Part shown: positions 28,842 through 39,115 of the stretch, piece by piece
Layout: each line of letters begins with the position of its first letter
How positions within the stretch are numbered: position 1 is the first letter of the stretch
NCBI GenBank assembly: GCA_019635585.1
Contig: JAHBZE010000001.1
Coordinates: 1,550,001 to 1,614,000 of the forward strand
Reading direction: 5' to 3'
DNA: 64,000 bases
Source: Xanthobacteraceae bacterium
GTDB taxonomy: Bacteria > Pseudomonadota > Alphaproteobacteria > Rhizobiales > Xanthobacteraceae
Notes under the pieces: model-generated
Told to the model about the DNA's origin: nothing
Seen by the model: only the letters and a program-made list of their open reading frames with translations
Database searches by the model: none
Position numbers and translations under genes: made by a program

Positions 28842-30314
28842 TTATTCCATAAGCATTCTCTTGAGAACTTCGATTTCCTCGGCCAGCGCTTTATCGCCAT
28901 GCACCAAGCCCTCAATCTTGCGGACCGCGTGCAAAACCGTGGTGTGATCGCGGCCACCGAAGCGCCGCCCGATTTCGGGGAGCGAACGTAAGGTCAGCAC
29001 TTTGGCGAGATACATCGCGATCTGGCGCGGGCGAACCACATTGGCGGTGCGGCGCGACGAGAGAAGATCCGCGCGGGTCACATTGTAGTGCTTCGAAACG
29101 ACCCGCAGGATGTCTTCGACGCGGATGCGGCGCGGATCGGTTGGCTTCACCAGATCGCGGATCACTTCGTCGGCAAGCTCGGTGGTGACCGCTTTCTTGT
29201 AGAACTGGCTGTGATGCAGGAGGCGAGTCACCGCGGCTTCCAGATCGCGGCCGGATTGCGTCACCTGTCCGGCGATATGCGCGAGCACCGGCATAGGCAC
29301 ATCGAAGCGGGCGTCCTCGGCGCGAAGCAGGGTTGCGCGCGCGATTAGAATGCTGAGACGCAGTTCTTCGTCCATTGGGCCGACTTCGACGGTCAGCCCG
29401 CCGCCGAGACGCGAGCGCACGCGATCTTCGAGATTTTCCAGTTCCACTGGCGGGCGGTCCGCTGCAACCACGACCTGACGGCCGGCGTCGGTAAGGGCGT
29501 TCAGCGTGTGGCAGAATTCCTGCTGCACCGCGCGGCCCTGCAGGAATTGCAAGTCGTCGATGATCAGCGCGTCGATGCCGCGCAGCGCTTCCTTAAACGC
29601 GATCGCCGACTGGTTCTTCAGCGCAGCGACGAAGCCGTACATGAACTTCTCGGCGGTGAGATAAACCGCGCGCTTGCCCTGCGCCTCATAGGCCCAGGCA
29701 ATCGCCTGCAGAAGATGAGTCTTGCCGAGACCCACGGAGGCGTGGATGTAAAGCGGGTTGAAGCGCGGCGAACCGCTCGCGTTCGTGCCGGCTTCGACGA
29801 TCTGCTTTGCCGCGGCGTGCGCGAGGCCGTTCTGCTTGCCGACGATAAAGGCCGAGAACGTCATGCGCGGGTCGAGCGGCGAACCGACCGGTCCGTCGGC
29901 GCGGATGCCGCCGACGCCGCGTGCGGCGCCGACTTTCCCGAAGCGGTCGGTCTCGGGCTTCACGAGCTTTGCCGCGTCCTGCTTTTCGCCCGCAACCTGC
30001 GAGCGCACGATCGCGGTGCGCACCACAACGTCGATTTTCTCGACGCCGGGAAGTTCGGTCTGCCAATGCTCCGTCAGGCGGCGCATGTGGTGTTCTTTTT
30101 CGATCCACGATTTCAGGAAGCGCGTCGGCACCGACAAAAGCACCCGCTTGCCGTCGCAGCTGACGAGCTGAAGGCTCGCAAACCAGCTCGTATAGGTTTC
30201 CTCGCCGACCTCGGCGCGGAGCTTCTTGCGGATGCGCTCCCATCGCGCGGAATTTGCGTCGGCAGCGGCGTCGATGGCTGCGTCGTTGTCGGGATTTTTC
30301 TTCGGAACGTTCAT
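28842..30314 (-). CDS. dnaA: Chromosomal replication initiator DnaA
   Basis: AAA+ initiator that melts oriC. 490 residues from ATG 30314, which has GGAG 6 nt upstream; the frame is open for 41 more codons, but that part is not DnaA-like. Domain I ([29 protein letters not shown]), a linker, AAA+ domain III ([14 protein letters not shown], Walker [11 protein letters not shown] at 191-200, Walker [11 protein letters not shown]) and the DNA-binding domain IV with [12 protein letters not shown]. Preceded by a long non-coding region. Confidence 0.97.
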   Translation of the reverse strand: MNVPKKNPDNDAAIDAAADANSARWERIRKKLRAEVGEETYTSWFASLQLVSCDGKRVLLSVPTRFLKSWIEKEHHMRRLTEHWQTELPGVEKIDVVVRTAIVRSQVAGEKQDAAKLVKPETDRFGKVGAARGVGGIRADGPVGSPLDPRMTFSAFIVGKQNGLAHAAAKQIVEAGTNASGSPRFNPLYIHASVGLGKTHLLQAIAWAYEAQGKRAVYLTAEKFMYGFVAALKNQSAIAFKEALRGIDALIIDDLQFLQGRAVQQEFCHTLNALTDAGRQVVVAADRPPVELENLEDRVRSRLGGGLTVEVGPMDEELRLSILIARATLLRAEDARFDVPMPVLAHIAGQVTQSGRDLEAAVTRLLHHSQFYKKAVTTELADEVIRDLVKPTDPRRIRVEDILRVVSKHYNVTRADLLSSRRTANVVRPRQIAMYLAKVLTLRSLPEIGRRFGGRDHTTVLHAVRKIEGLVHGDKALAEEIEVLKRMLME

Positions 30315-31103
30315 CTTTCGCTCCACCAAGGCGGTGACGGCGCCGCTTCCGGCGCGAAAGACGCGCCCAGGACTGCATTGCCAAATTTCAAAAAAGGGAT
30401 CGGTCGGCTTAAGCGGCGTCAGCTTCGCTGCGAACATCGCTGCCGGCGGTTCGTCCAGGACGGCGCCTTGGCGCGAATGGAGATATTTTCAAATCGAACA
30501 AGCTCGAAAGACATTTTCATTGCCGCCCCGCTCGGCACGCGGTGAACCCGCGCGATTGATTTTTCATTTTCCTCCGGCTTTTCCGCCGAAGAATGCCATC
30601 ACCGTCTTCGTCACGCCCGTTTTGCTTCCCGAATTCCGTAGCTACGCGACCGCTTGCGCTCTTTTGAGGCAAAAACGTCCCCGCCTCAAAAAATTGAGTG
30701 CGTCACGCCAGAACCCTGAAGCTGATGTCCGCCGGGAAACCCGGAAGACAATTTGACGATAGCAGCGCTTTCAGAGTCCGCAATCGACTTTTCATAAGAT
30801 TTTGCACGCCGCTCGACACATGCGCGCGCCGCGCGGCGGCGCGGCTACAGCTTACGCTTTTTAACGCGCTGACTCTGCACGCAGATTCCGTTCGGGGCGC
30901 TGTTCCACGTATGACGATTGCGCAACGGAACCATGAAACGATTTTTCTCGGACGCCTTGCGCGCGAGAACACAATTTCCAACCCCGTGCGTCTGCTTATC
31001 CAGCAAGGTTTTGTGACTCTTTGCATTTTTCGTTCAAAGAGACTCATGTAACCGGTCGCGAAATTCGCCGGCGAAATTCTTTCGCGCGTCCGAAACCGAA
31101 ACA
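30315..31103. other. Long non-coding region between dnaA and rpsT
   Basis: About 790 bp without a believable gene, more AT-rich than the surroundings. It must hold the dnaA promoter and might include part of an origin. Seen: a perfect inverted repeat TTTTGAGGC-N12-GCCTCAAAA (30662-30691), a GC-rich run of CGCG/GCGG around 30823-30846, and one near-consensus DnaA box TTATCCAGC (30996-31004, 7 of 9). There is no cluster of DnaA boxes, so I do not call oriC. Confidence 0.5.
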
Positions 31104-31137
31104 CAAAAACGAAAAGCCCGGCGCAAGGCCGGGCTTT
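31104..31137 (-). terminator. Intrinsic terminator of rpsT
   Basis: On the minus strand AAAGCCCGGC, CTTGC loop, GCCGGGCTTTT followed by CGTTTTTG: a 10-bp stem with T-rich tail, about 33 nt after the rpsT stop. Confidence 0.88.
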
Positions 31138-31170
31138 CCCGAAATTCTCAAATTATTCCAGCGTGACGCG

Positions 31171-31434
31171 TCAGCCGAGCTTCTTTACGCGCGCGGCGAG
31201 ACGCGAAACGGTGCGCGACGCGGTATTGCGATGGATCACGCCGGTCTGCGCGGCGCGGACGATCGCGGGCTCGGCGGCTTTCAGCGCTTCACGCGCCTGC
31301 TTGGCGTCGCCGCCGGTAATCGCTTCCTCGACCTTGCGCACCAGCGTGCGCATGCGGGAGCGGCGATTGACGTTGATCGTGGTGCGGCGGGCGATTTTGC
31401 GCGACGCTTTTTTCGCAGAAGTCGTATTGGCCAT
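31171..31434 (-). CDS. rpsT: 30S ribosomal protein S20
   Basis: 16S rRNA-binding protein of the 30S body. 87 residues, very basic, three-helix bundle: [39 protein letters not shown] and [22 protein letters not shown]. Single gene with its own good promoter and terminator. rpsT next to dnaA is a common alphaproteobacterial arrangement. Confidence 0.98.
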   Translation of the reverse strand: MANTTSAKKASRKIARRTTINVNRRSRMRTLVRKVEEAITGGDAKQAREALKAAEPAIVRAAQTGVIHRNTASRTVSRLAARVKKLG

Positions 31435-31469
31435 GAAGCCTGTACCGTAGGTTCAGTTTTTCGACAGTC

Positions 31470-31535
31470 GCGAGCGCGGCTAAGCCCGCCGCTCGCGGAG
31501 GGCGTTCCTATAGGCGGGCATTCCACCCCCGTCAA
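31470..31535 (-). promoter_or_regulatory. rpsT promoter and leader hairpin
   Basis: On the minus strand TTGACG (31530-31535), a 17-bp spacer and TATAGG (31507-31512): one of the best promoter matches in the window. The leader then forms GCGAGC/GCTCGC with inner GGC/GCC pairs (31470-31496), which could be a site for S20 feedback; that is inference. Confidence 0.72.
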
Positions 31536-31565
31536 TCGAAGAATAGGGGCAAAAATCGCTATATT

Positions 31566-32339
31566 TTACCGGTGCTTGAAAGCCGGCGCGCGCTTGGAAA
31601 CGAAGGCGTTCATGCCTTCCTTCTGGTCGTTCGTACCGAACAGGGACTGGAACACGCGGCGCTCGAAACGGATGCCTTCGGCAAGCGTGCTCTCGTAAGC
31701 GCGGTTGACGCTTTCCTTCGCCGCCATGACCGCAGGCAAGGAAAGCGCGGCAATGCCTTCGGCGACCTTCATCGCCTCGCTCTTCAGGTCGGCAAGCGGC
31801 ACCACGCGCGCAACCAGACCGGAACGCTCGGCTTCCTCCGCACCCATCATGCGGCCGGTCAGCACCAGCTCCATGGCTTTCGCCTTGCCGACGATGCGGG
31901 TCAGACGCTGCGTGCCGCCCGCGCCGGGAATAACGCCGAGCTTGATCTCGGGCTGGCCGAACTGCGCATTGTCGGCGGCGAGAACGATGTCGCACATCAT
32001 CGCGACCTCGCAACCGCCCCCGAGCGCGTAACCCGCAACCGCGGCGACCATCGGTTTGCGGAACCGGCTCATGCGGTCCCAGGGCGTGATGAAGTCATCG
32101 ACATACGTGCCGGGATACTGCAGCGGCTCCATCTCCTTGATGTCGGCACCCGCAGCGAAGGCCTTTTCCGATCCGGTGAGCAGCACGCAACGGATATTCT
32201 CGTCGGTCTCCCAGCCGTCGAGCACGGCGTTCAGTTCCTTGAAAAGCTGGGAGTTCAGCGCATTCAGCGCTTTCGGCCGATTCAGCGTGATGATGCCGAC
32301 ATTGCCCTTGGTTTCGACAAGAATGGTTTCGTAAGACAT
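31566..32339 (-). CDS. Enoyl-CoA hydratase (crotonase family)
   Basis: Hydrates 2-enoyl-CoA in beta-oxidation. 257 residues with [11 protein letters not shown], the oxyanion-hole segment [12 protein letters not shown], and both catalytic Glu contexts: [11 protein letters not shown] and [17 protein letters not shown]. These residues fit the mitochondrial ECHS1-like short-chain hydratase. It lies between rpsT and mutM, unrelated in function, 53 nt downstream of the mutM stop. Confidence 0.93.
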   Translation of the reverse strand: MSYETILVETKGNVGIITLNRPKALNALNSQLFKELNAVLDGWETDENIRCVLLTGSEKAFAAGADIKEMEPLQYPGTYVDDFITPWDRMSRFRKPMVAAVAGYALGGGCEVAMMCDIVLAADNAQFGQPEIKLGVIPGAGGTQRLTRIVGKAKAMELVLTGRMMGAEEAERSGLVARVVPLADLKSEAMKVAEGIAALSLPAVMAAKESVNRAYESTLAEGIRFERRVFQSLFGTNDQKEGMNAFVSKRAPAFKHR

Positions 32340-32392
32340 GACGCTCCTCCGTCTTGTGCTCTAGCTAGCCAAGGCTTCAACGCCCGGCAATC

Positions 32393-33274
32393 TCAGCGCT
32401 GACAGACCGGACAATAATAGGTCGAGCGCGCATTCTGGACGATGGCCTTGATCGTGCCCTTGCAGCCGCGGGTCGGGCACTTCACGCCCGCGCGGTCGTA
32501 AACCCGGAAACGGTGCTGAAACATGCCGAGCTCGCCATCGGTCTTGCGGTGGTCGCGCAGGCTCGAGCCGCCGGCCTCGATCGCGGCGGTCAGCACCTTC
32601 TTGATCGCGGGCACGAGGCGTTTGGCGGCATCGGCAGGCGCGCCGTTTTTGTCGGCGAGCACGCGTGCCGGGCGCTTCGGCGAAAGGCGCGCCAGATGAA
32701 GCGCTTCCGAGACATATATATTGCCGAGACCCGCGACGATGCGCTGGTCGAGAAGGGCCGCCTTGAGGCTCGTTTTCCGTCCCGCGCATTTCTGCGCGAG
32801 ATAGTCGGGCGTCAATTCCTCACCCAAGGGCTCGGGTCCCATATTTTTGAACAGCGGGTGATCGGCGAGCCTCGCGGTATCGCTCAACAGCATTGCGCCG
32901 AAACGGCGCGGATCGTTGAAGGTCACGGTCGCACGCGGCTCCATGTAAAAGACGACATGATCGTGAACGGACGCGACCGAGCGGGGATACATAAATTCGC
33001 CGGGCGAGGTCTCTTCGTTGCCCAAGAGCACCCGGAACGAGCCCGACATGCCGAGATGCATGATCAGCGTCTCATCCTTGTCGAGATCGGCCAGCAGATA
33101 TTTCGCGCGGCGGCCCAGCCGTTCGATCCTGCGGCCTTGCATGCGCTCGGCGAAATGTTCGGGTAGCGGCCAGCGCAGGTTCGCGCGGCGCGCTTCCAGC
33201 CGCTCGATCGTGGCGCCTTCCATGACGGGCGCAAGCCCCCGGCGCACGGTTTCGACTTCGGGTAATTCGGGCAT
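32393..33274 (-). CDS. mutM: Formamidopyrimidine-DNA glycosylase MutM
   Basis: Removes 8-oxoguanine and formamidopyrimidine and cleaves the strand. 293 residues starting [13 protein letters not shown], where the Pro after Met is the nucleophile and Glu the acid. C-terminal zinc finger is intact ([11 protein letters not shown] and YYCPVCQR). The start ATG 33274 is fixed by this motif; the frame extends 83 codons upstream without homology. Divergent from ubiE, 89 bp apart. Confidence 0.97.
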   Translation of the reverse strand: MPELPEVETVRRGLAPVMEGATIERLEARRANLRWPLPEHFAERMQGRRIERLGRRAKYLLADLDKDETLIMHLGMSGSFRVLLGNEETSPGEFMYPRSVASVHDHVVFYMEPRATVTFNDPRRFGAMLLSDTARLADHPLFKNMGPEPLGEELTPDYLAQKCAGRKTSLKAALLDQRIVAGLGNIYVSEALHLARLSPKRPARVLADKNGAPADAAKRLVPAIKKVLTAAIEAGGSSLRDHRKTDGELGMFQHRFRVYDRAGVKCPTRGCKGTIKAIVQNARSTYYCPVCQR

Positions 33275-33363
33275 CCGGTAACGCTGTTTTCGCGTGGATT
33301 TCTCTGGTGATAGCGAAAGCAGAACGCCCGCGCTATGGTCCCCGCGCCTTCCATGGAACCCCG

Positions 33364-34125
33364 ATGACGACCTCCGAGAACTCGACCCATTTTGGCTTTC
33401 GCGACGTGCCGCTTTCCGAGAAGCAGCGCATGGTCGACGACGTGTTCCATTCGGTCGCGGGCCGCTACGACCTGATGAACGACCTGATGTCGGCGGGCAT
33501 GCATCGTGCCTGGAAAGACGCACTCGTCTCGAAGCTCCGGCCGCCGCTTTCGGCGCAGAAATATTCGGTGCTGGACGTCGCGGGCGGCACCGGGGACATC
33601 GCGTTCCGGATCGTGGAAGCCGGCGGCAGCGGCGTGGAAGTCACGGTCGCCGACATCAACGGCGAAATGCTGAAAGTCGGCCGCGAACGCGCCGAGAAGC
33701 GCGGCATCGGACACGCGGTGCGCTTTGCCGAAGTGAATGCGGAAGCGCTCGCCTTCCCCGACAAATATTTCGATGCAGTCACCATTGCATTCGGCATCCG
33801 TAACGTGCCGCGCATTCCGGTGGGATTGAAGGAAATGTTCCGCGTGCTGAAGACCGGCGGACAGTTCTTCTGCCTTGAATTTTCCAATGTCGATCTGCCG
33901 GGGCTGGACGCGATCTACGACGCCTATTCGTTCCGCGCGATTCCGGAAATCGGCCGCCTCGTCACCGGCGACCGCGAGGCCTATCAGTATCTCGTGGAAT
34001 CGATCCGCAAGTTTCCGGACCGCGACGCGTTCTCGAAACTTATGCGCGACGCCGGTTTCTCGCGCGTTTTCGCGACACCGATGAGCGGCGGCATCGTCGC
34101 GCTGCATTCCGGCTGGAAGCTCTGA
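33364..34125 (+). CDS. ubiE: Ubiquinone biosynthesis C-methyltransferase UbiE
   Basis: SAM-dependent methylation of 2-polyprenyl-6-methoxybenzoquinol in ubiquinone synthesis. 253 residues with [37 protein letters not shown], the SAM motif [14 protein letters not shown] and signature [23 protein letters not shown] 33364 gives the conserved N-terminus. ubiB follows after 2 nt; the pair is a usual quinone operon. Confidence 0.96.
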   Translation: MTTSENSTHFGFRDVPLSEKQRMVDDVFHSVAGRYDLMNDLMSAGMHRAWKDALVSKLRPPLSAQKYSVLDVAGGTGDIAFRIVEAGGSGVEVTVADINGEMLKVGRERAEKRGIGHAVRFAEVNAEALAFPDKYFDAVTIAFGIRNVPRIPVGLKEMFRVLKTGGQFFCLEFSNVDLPGLDAIYDAYSFRAIPEIGRLVTGDREAYQYLVESIRKFPDRDAFSKLMRDAGFSRVFATPMSGGIVALHSGWKL

Positions 34126-34127
34126 AA

Positions 34128-35693
34128 TTGCTTTCCTCGCTCGTTCATTTCTTCCGGCTGGCGCGCGCAGGTTTTGTGTTCGCGCGCGAAGGTGTGCTTT
34201 CGCTGATCGATCCCGCGATGCTGCCGCCGGGAGCGGCACCCTTCGTGCGGATTGCGCGGCTCCTTGAACGCCGAAACGCAGGCTCGAACGCGGTCCGGCT
34301 CGCCAAAGCGCTGACCAAGCTCGGGCCGTCTTATGTGAAGCTCGGCCAGTTTCTCGCGACGCGGCCAGACGTCGTCGGTGCGCAGATCTCGCGCGATCTG
34401 GAAACGCTGCAAGACAAGATGCCGCCCTTCGAGCAGAAGACGGCGGAGAAAATCATCGCGGACGCGCTGGGTGCGCCCGTTTCTGAGCTTTTCCTTTCCT
34501 TCGGCGCGCCGGTTGCGGCGGCCTCGATCGCGCAGGTGCATCGCGCGGAGTACGTGAAGGACGGCGAAAAGATTGCGGTCGCGGTGAAAGTGCTGCGCCC
34601 GGGGATCGAAGCGCGCTTCAGGCGCGATCTTGAGACCTTCTTCTTCGCCGCGCGCAAGGCCGAAGCGCGCGACCCGGAAGCGCGCAGGCTCCGTCTCGTC
34701 GCTACCGTCGAGACACTCGCACGCTCGGTGACGATGGAAATGGATTTGCGGCTCGAAGCCGCCGCGCTTTCCGAACTTGCCGAAAACACGAAAGACGATC
34801 CTGATTTTCGTGTGCCGAAGGTCGAATGGGACCGCACCGCACGCACGGTACTGACCACACAATGGATCGACGGGATTCCGCTCAACGACCGCGAGCGGCT
34901 GCGCGCTGCCGGCCACGATTTCGTGCGGCTCTCCAAGGTCATCATCCAGAGTTTTCTGCGCCAGGCGATCCGGGACGGCTTTTTTCACGCGGATCTTCAC
35001 CCCGGAAATCTGTTCGTCGATGCAGACGGCAACCTTGTCGCGGTCGATTGCGGGATCATGGGGCGGCTCGGACTGAAGGAGCGGCGCTTTCTCGCCGAGA
35101 TTCTATACGGCTTCATCACCAAGAACTGGTACCACACCGCCGAAATTCACTTCGAGGCGGGTTACGTTCCCGCGCATCACTCGATCGAGGATTTCGCGCA
35201 AGCCATTCGCGCGATCGGCGAGCCGATCCACGACCGGCCCGCGCAGGAAATCTCGATGGCAAAACTGCTCACGCTTCTCTTCGAAGTGACGTCGCTGTTC
35301 GACATGCGCACCCGGCCCGAACTTCTTCTGCTCCAGAAGACGATGGTCGTGGTCGAAGGCGTCGCGCGCACGCTCGACCCGAAACTCGATATGTGGACCA
35401 CCGCAGAGCCGGTGGTGCGCGAATGGATCGAACGGCATCTCGGCCCTATCGGCCGCATCGAGAACGCGGCAAGCGAACTCGGCGGGATCGCGCGGCTCGT
35501 CGGCGATGCACCGCAACTGATGACGCGGGCGTCCGCTGCGTTTGAGCGCTTCGACGAGCAGACCCGCGAGGGCCTCGTACTCGCGCCGGAAACGGTCGAT
35601 GCCATCGGCCGCGCGGAAGCAAAGCACTGGCGCTGGGCGACGCTCGCGCTCTGGGTCATCGCCGGTCTCTTCGCGCTCTGGCTCTTTCGCTAG
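34128..35693 (+). CDS. ubiB: Ubiquinone biosynthesis regulatory kinase-like UbiB
   Basis: Membrane-associated atypical kinase/ATPase of the UbiB/ADCK family, needed for ubiquinone synthesis. 521 residues starting at TTG 34128, 2 nt after ubiE. Contains the family KxGQ motif (SYVKLGQFLATRPD), the Ala-rich loop replacing the P-loop (APVAAASIAQVHRA), GFFHADLHPGNLFVD and VAVDCGIMGRLG. A C-terminal hydrophobic helix (WATLALWVIAGLFALWLF) anchors it. Confidence 0.95.
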   Translation: MLSSLVHFFRLARAGFVFAREGVLSLIDPAMLPPGAAPFVRIARLLERRNAGSNAVRLAKALTKLGPSYVKLGQFLATRPDVVGAQISRDLETLQDKMPPFEQKTAEKIIADALGAPVSELFLSFGAPVAAASIAQVHRAEYVKDGEKIAVAVKVLRPGIEARFRRDLETFFFAARKAEARDPEARRLRLVATVETLARSVTMEMDLRLEAAALSELAENTKDDPDFRVPKVEWDRTARTVLTTQWIDGIPLNDRERLRAAGHDFVRLSKVIIQSFLRQAIRDGFFHADLHPGNLFVDADGNLVAVDCGIMGRLGLKERRFLAEILYGFITKNWYHTAEIHFEAGYVPAHHSIEDFAQAIRAIGEPIHDRPAQEISMAKLLTLLFEVTSLFDMRTRPELLLLQKTMVVVEGVARTLDPKLDMWTTAEPVVREWIERHLGPIGRIENAASELGGIARLVGDAPQLMTRASAAFERFDEQTREGLVLAPETVDAIGRAEAKHWRWATLALWVIAGLFALWLFR

Positions 35694-35817
35694 GCCACTC
35701 TCTTATTAACAGTGTTTCACGCGGCGATTGGCAGCCGCGGCTTGGCATGCAATTATACAGAGAGTTTCTGATAATTGGCCTCGAAATCCAGACCAGGGCC
35801 GGAGTTTTGCGTAAGCC

Positions 35818-37053
35818 ATGTCCTTTGTAGGGATGCCGCTCGAAGGCAAAAAAATTCTGCTCGTCATCGCAGGCGGGATCGCGGCCTATAAAAGCCTCGA
35901 CCTGATCCGGCGCCTGCGCGAACGCGGCGCGAAGGTGCGCGTAATCATGACGCGCGCGGCGCAGGAGTTTGTCACTCCGCTCGCGGTCGGTGCGGTCGCA
36001 GGCGAACGTCCCTTCACCGAGCTTTTCGATCTCTCCGCCGAATTCGACATCGGCCACATCCGGCTCGCGCGCGAGCCGGATCTGATCGTGGTCGCGCCCG
36101 CGACTGCGGACCTTATGGCAAAGATGGTGCAAGGCCGCGCCGATGATCTCGCCTCCACCGTGCTGTTAGCTACCGAGCGGCGCATTCTGCTCGCACCCGC
36201 CATGAATCCGGCGATGTGGAATAATCCCGCGACGCGCAGAAACGCCGAGCGCCTGCAAGCCGACGGCGTCGCCTTCATCGGCCCGGAAGCCGGCGAAATG
36301 GCCGAAAGCGGCGAGCGCGGCGTCGGGCGCATGAGCGAGCCGCTTGCGATCACTGCTGCGGTCGAGAAAAATTTATTCGATCTTCCGGCGCGCGATGCGC
36401 TTATCGGAAAAAAAATTCTCGTCACCTCCGGCCCAACGCGCGAGCCGATCGACCCGGTGCGTTACATCTCCAATCATTCTTCCGGGAAACAGGGCCACGC
36501 GCTCGCGCGCATGGCCGCACAAGCCGGCGCGGAAGTCGTACTGGTTTCCGGTCCGGTCAATCTTCCCGATCCGTCGGGCGTGAAAACAATACACGTTGAG
36601 ACTGCGCAGGAGATGCTGAACGCTTCCGAGAATGCGCTGCCTGCTGACGCCGCGATCTTCGCCGCCGCCGTCGCCGACTGGCGGGTGACGCAGGAGGCAG
36701 CACAGAAAATGAAGAAACAGGACGGAAAACTCCCCGTCCTTTCCTTCGCGGAGAACCCGGACATTCTGGCGACCATCTCGCGCCACTCGAACCTGCGGCC
36801 CCGGCTCGTGATCGGCTTTGCCGCAGAAACCGAAAAGCTGATCGACAACGCGCGCGCGAAACTCCTAAAGAAAGGCTGCGACTGGATCGTTGCCAACGAC
36901 GTTTCCACCGGCACCTCCACCTTCGGCGGCACCTCGAACGAAGTCCACATCGTTACCGCTAACGGCGTCGAATCCTGGCCGATGCAATCGAAGGACGCGG
37001 TCGCGGCCGGACTCGTGAAAAAAATCGCGGCAACCCTCGGCGGCGCGCAATGA
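35818..37053 (+). CDS. coaBC: Bifunctional phosphopantothenoylcysteine decarboxylase/synthetase CoaBC
   Basis: Joins cysteine to phosphopantothenate (CoaB, C-terminal) and decarboxylates the product (CoaC, N-terminal), making 4'-phosphopantetheine for CoA. 411 residues. Coa[21 protein letters not shown], catalytic His in [25 protein letters not shown]. Coa[27 protein letters not shown] and AAAVADWR. The CoaC part contains no cysteine at all: the flap where E. coli has ACGD reads [11 protein letters not shown] 35833 is an alternative start. dut follows with a 4-nt overlap. Confidence 0.96.
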   Translation: MSFVGMPLEGKKILLVIAGGIAAYKSLDLIRRLRERGAKVRVIMTRAAQEFVTPLAVGAVAGERPFTELFDLSAEFDIGHIRLAREPDLIVVAPATADLMAKMVQGRADDLASTVLLATERRILLAPAMNPAMWNNPATRRNAERLQADGVAFIGPEAGEMAESGERGVGRMSEPLAITAAVEKNLFDLPARDALIGKKILVTSGPTREPIDPVRYISNHSSGKQGHALARMAAQAGAEVVLVSGPVNLPDPSGVKTIHVETAQEMLNASENALPADAAIFAAAVADWRVTQEAAQKMKKQDGKLPVLSFAENPDILATISRHSNLRPRLVIGFAAETEKLIDNARAKLLKKGCDWIVANDVSTGTSTFGGTSNEVHIVTANGVESWPMQSKDAVAAGLVKKIAATLGGAQ

Positions 37054-37520
37054 CCACGATTTCGTTTACGCGACTCGATCATGCGAAGGACCTGCCCGCG
37101 CCGGAATATGCGACCCCGGGTTCGGCTGGCATGGATCTCGTCGCCGCCGTTTCCGAAAGCGAGCCGATGAAGATTCTTCCAGGCGCACGCGCAGCGGTGC
37201 CGACGGGACTCGCCTTCGCCATTCCGCTTGGCTTCGAAGGTCAGGTGCGTCCGCGCTCGGGACTCGCTTTGAAGAACGGCGTGACTGTGCTGAACGCACC
37301 GGGCACGATCGATTCCGACTATCGCGGCGAAGTGAAAGTCATTCTCGTCAATATGAGCAGCGAGACGTTCGAAATCACGCGCGGCATGCGGATCGCGCAG
37401 ATCGTATTCGCGCGCGTCGAACAAATGAAGTTGCAGGAAGTAAGCTCGCTCGACGAAACCGCCCGCGGCAGCGGCGGCTTCGGTTCGACCGGCGTCCAGT
37501 CATCGCGAAAGAGTGCTTAG
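37050..37520 (+). CDS. dut: Deoxyuridine 5'-triphosphate nucleotidohydrolase
   Basis: Hydrolyses dUTP to dUMP, keeping uracil out of DNA and feeding dTMP synthesis. 156 residues with the five trimeric dUTPase motifs: [45 protein letters not shown] and the P-loop-like GSGGFGSTG. Start overlaps the coaBC stop by 4 nt. The coaBC-dut pair is widespread in Proteobacteria. Confidence 0.97.
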   Translation: MTTISFTRLDHAKDLPAPEYATPGSAGMDLVAAVSESEPMKILPGARAAVPTGLAFAIPLGFEGQVRPRSGLALKNGVTVLNAPGTIDSDYRGEVKVILVNMSSETFEITRGMRIAQIVFARVEQMKLQEVSSLDETARGSGGFGSTGVQSSRKSA

Positions 37521-37524
37521 AGTC

Positions 37525-37965
37525 ATGGCGCGTTTATCCGAAAAAAGTCTGCTTGCGGTCGCGGCCGTCGTCGATGTTGCAATCCACTCGCGCGGCGCGC
37601 CGGTCGCGGCGAAGGCGCTTGCCGAACGGCACAACCTGCCGCCCCGGCATCTCGAGCCGGTGTTGCAGGCGCTCGTCCATGCCGGAATCCTGAAAGGCGT
37701 GCGCGGCCCGCGCGGCGGCTACGAGCTTGCGCGCGAACGCCGCCGCATCTCGGTCGCGGAAATTTCTCAGGTCGCAGAAAGCTCAGACAATGCGAGCAAA
37801 GGCAAGAAGCCGCAGGTTGTTGCGAGCGTAATCGCACCGGCGCTGGCCAAAGCCGAACGCGCATTCGAGGCGGCACTTTCGGAAATCACCATCGACGCGC
37901 TATGCCGCGACGCCGAGCGGGTCGGCATGAGTGAAGGAGCGGCCACGGCTGATTTTAACATTTAA
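37525..37965 (+). CDS. Rrf2-family regulator without iron-sulfur cysteines
   Basis: 146 residues. N-terminal winged helix of the Rrf2 family (KALAERHNLPPRHLEPVLQALVHAGILKGVRGPRGGYELA). IscR, RirA and NsrR carry three clustered cysteines that hold a cluster; this protein has only one cysteine (ALCRDAERV), so a cluster is unlikely. ATG 37525 preferred; GTG 37513 inside dut is possible. cysK lies 85 bp downstream, which recalls CymR of Firmicutes, an Rrf2 protein without a cluster that controls cysteine metabolism together with CysK. Target not shown. Confidence 0.85.
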   Translation: MARLSEKSLLAVAAVVDVAIHSRGAPVAAKALAERHNLPPRHLEPVLQALVHAGILKGVRGPRGGYELARERRRISVAEISQVAESSDNASKGKKPQVVASVIAPALAKAERAFEAALSEITIDALCRDAERVGMSEGAATADFNI

Positions 37966-38050
37966 TCTTCGTTATTATTTCGCTTCGTCGACTTGAAAAC
38001 GTGAATATGGTAGTCGGCACGCATTAGAAGAAACGTGCGTGGAGCGAAGT

Positions 38051-39001
38051 ATGTCGAAGCCCGGCCGCGGAAAAATTTTCAACTCGATCACAGAGACAAT
38101 CGGCAATACGCCGCTCGTGCGGCTCAAGCGCCTGCCGGAATCGCGCGGCGTGAAAGCAAACATTCTCGCCAAGCTCGAATTCTTCAACCCGATCGCCTCG
38201 GTGAAGGACCGCATCGGCGTTTCGATGATCGATGCGATGGAGAAGGCGGGCGTCCTGAAGAAAGACACCGTGCTGGTCGAGCCGACTTCGGGCAACACCG
38301 GCATCGCGCTCGCCTTCGTCGCCGCGGCGCGCGGCTATCGTCTCATTCTGGTCATGCCGGAATCGATGTCGCTCGAACGCCGCAAAATGCTTTCGCTTCT
38401 CGGCGCCGAACTGGTGCTCACGGAAGCCGGGCAAGGCATGCGCGGCGCAGTCGGAAAGGCAGAGGAGATCATCTCGCAACTGAAGAACGCGGTGATGCCG
38501 CAGCAATTCCGGAATCTGGCCAATCCGAAAATTCATCGCGAGACCACGGCAGAGGAGATCTGGAACGACACGAACGGCGAGATCGACGCTTTCGTCGCGG
38601 GTGTCGGCACCGGCGGCACGATCACCGGCGTTGGGCAGGTACTCAAACCCCGCAAGAAATCGCTGAAAGTATTCGCCGTGGAACCCGAGGACAGCCCGGT
38701 GCTCTCCGGCGGCCAGGCCGGACCGCATAAAATTCAGGGTATCGGCGCCGGGTTCATTCCCGAAGTGCTCGACCGCTCCGTGATCGACGAGGTCGTGACC
38801 GTGGGAAACCAGACCGCATTCGAAACCGCCCGGGCGCTTGCGAAGCTCGACGGTATTCCGGGCGGCATCTCCTCGGGCGCCGCAGTCGCAGCTGCGCTCG
38901 AAATCGGCGGGCGGCCGGACTACACCGGCAAGAATATCGTGGTGATCATCCCGAGCTTCGCCGAGCGCTATCTGTCGACGGCGTTATTCGAGGGTCTTTA
39001 G
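38051..39001 (+). CDS. cysK: Cysteine synthase A (O-acetylserine sulfhydrylase)
   Basis: PLP enzyme making cysteine from O-acetylserine and sulfide. 316 residues with [15 protein letters not shown], the PLP lysine in [11 protein letters not shown] (Lys52), [33 protein letters not shown] (phosphate loop) and [15 protein letters not shown] 38051 has GGAG (38041-38044) 6 nt upstream, better than GTG 38039. The preceding gap has an imperfect inverted repeat (GCACG 38017-38021, CGTGC 38034-38038) that could be an operator. Confidence 0.95.
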   Translation: MSKPGRGKIFNSITETIGNTPLVRLKRLPESRGVKANILAKLEFFNPIASVKDRIGVSMIDAMEKAGVLKKDTVLVEPTSGNTGIALAFVAAARGYRLILVMPESMSLERRKMLSLLGAELVLTEAGQGMRGAVGKAEEIISQLKNAVMPQQFRNLANPKIHRETTAEEIWNDTNGEIDAFVAGVGTGGTITGVGQVLKPRKKSLKVFAVEPEDSPVLSGGQAGPHKIQGIGAGFIPEVLDRSVIDEVVTVGNQTAFETARALAKLDGIPGGISSGAAVAAALEIGGRPDYTGKNIVVIIPSFAERYLSTALFEGL

Positions 39002-39115
39002 GGGCGAAATCTCTTCAACCCCGACTCCTCCGGGGGGTAGAGTGGCTCGATTCGCGGCCGCGGCGGTCGCGAAATGCGGACTTCGGTCCGCACCAACGAG
39101 GGCAGCGTAAGCGGC

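Noticed and set aside
30315-30437. 41-codon N-terminal extension of dnaA
   Set aside because: ATG 30314 has GGAG at good spacing and domain I homology starts just after it; the extension is not conserved.
30315-31103. oriC
   Set aside because: Only one near-consensus DnaA box and no repeat array; position alone is not enough.
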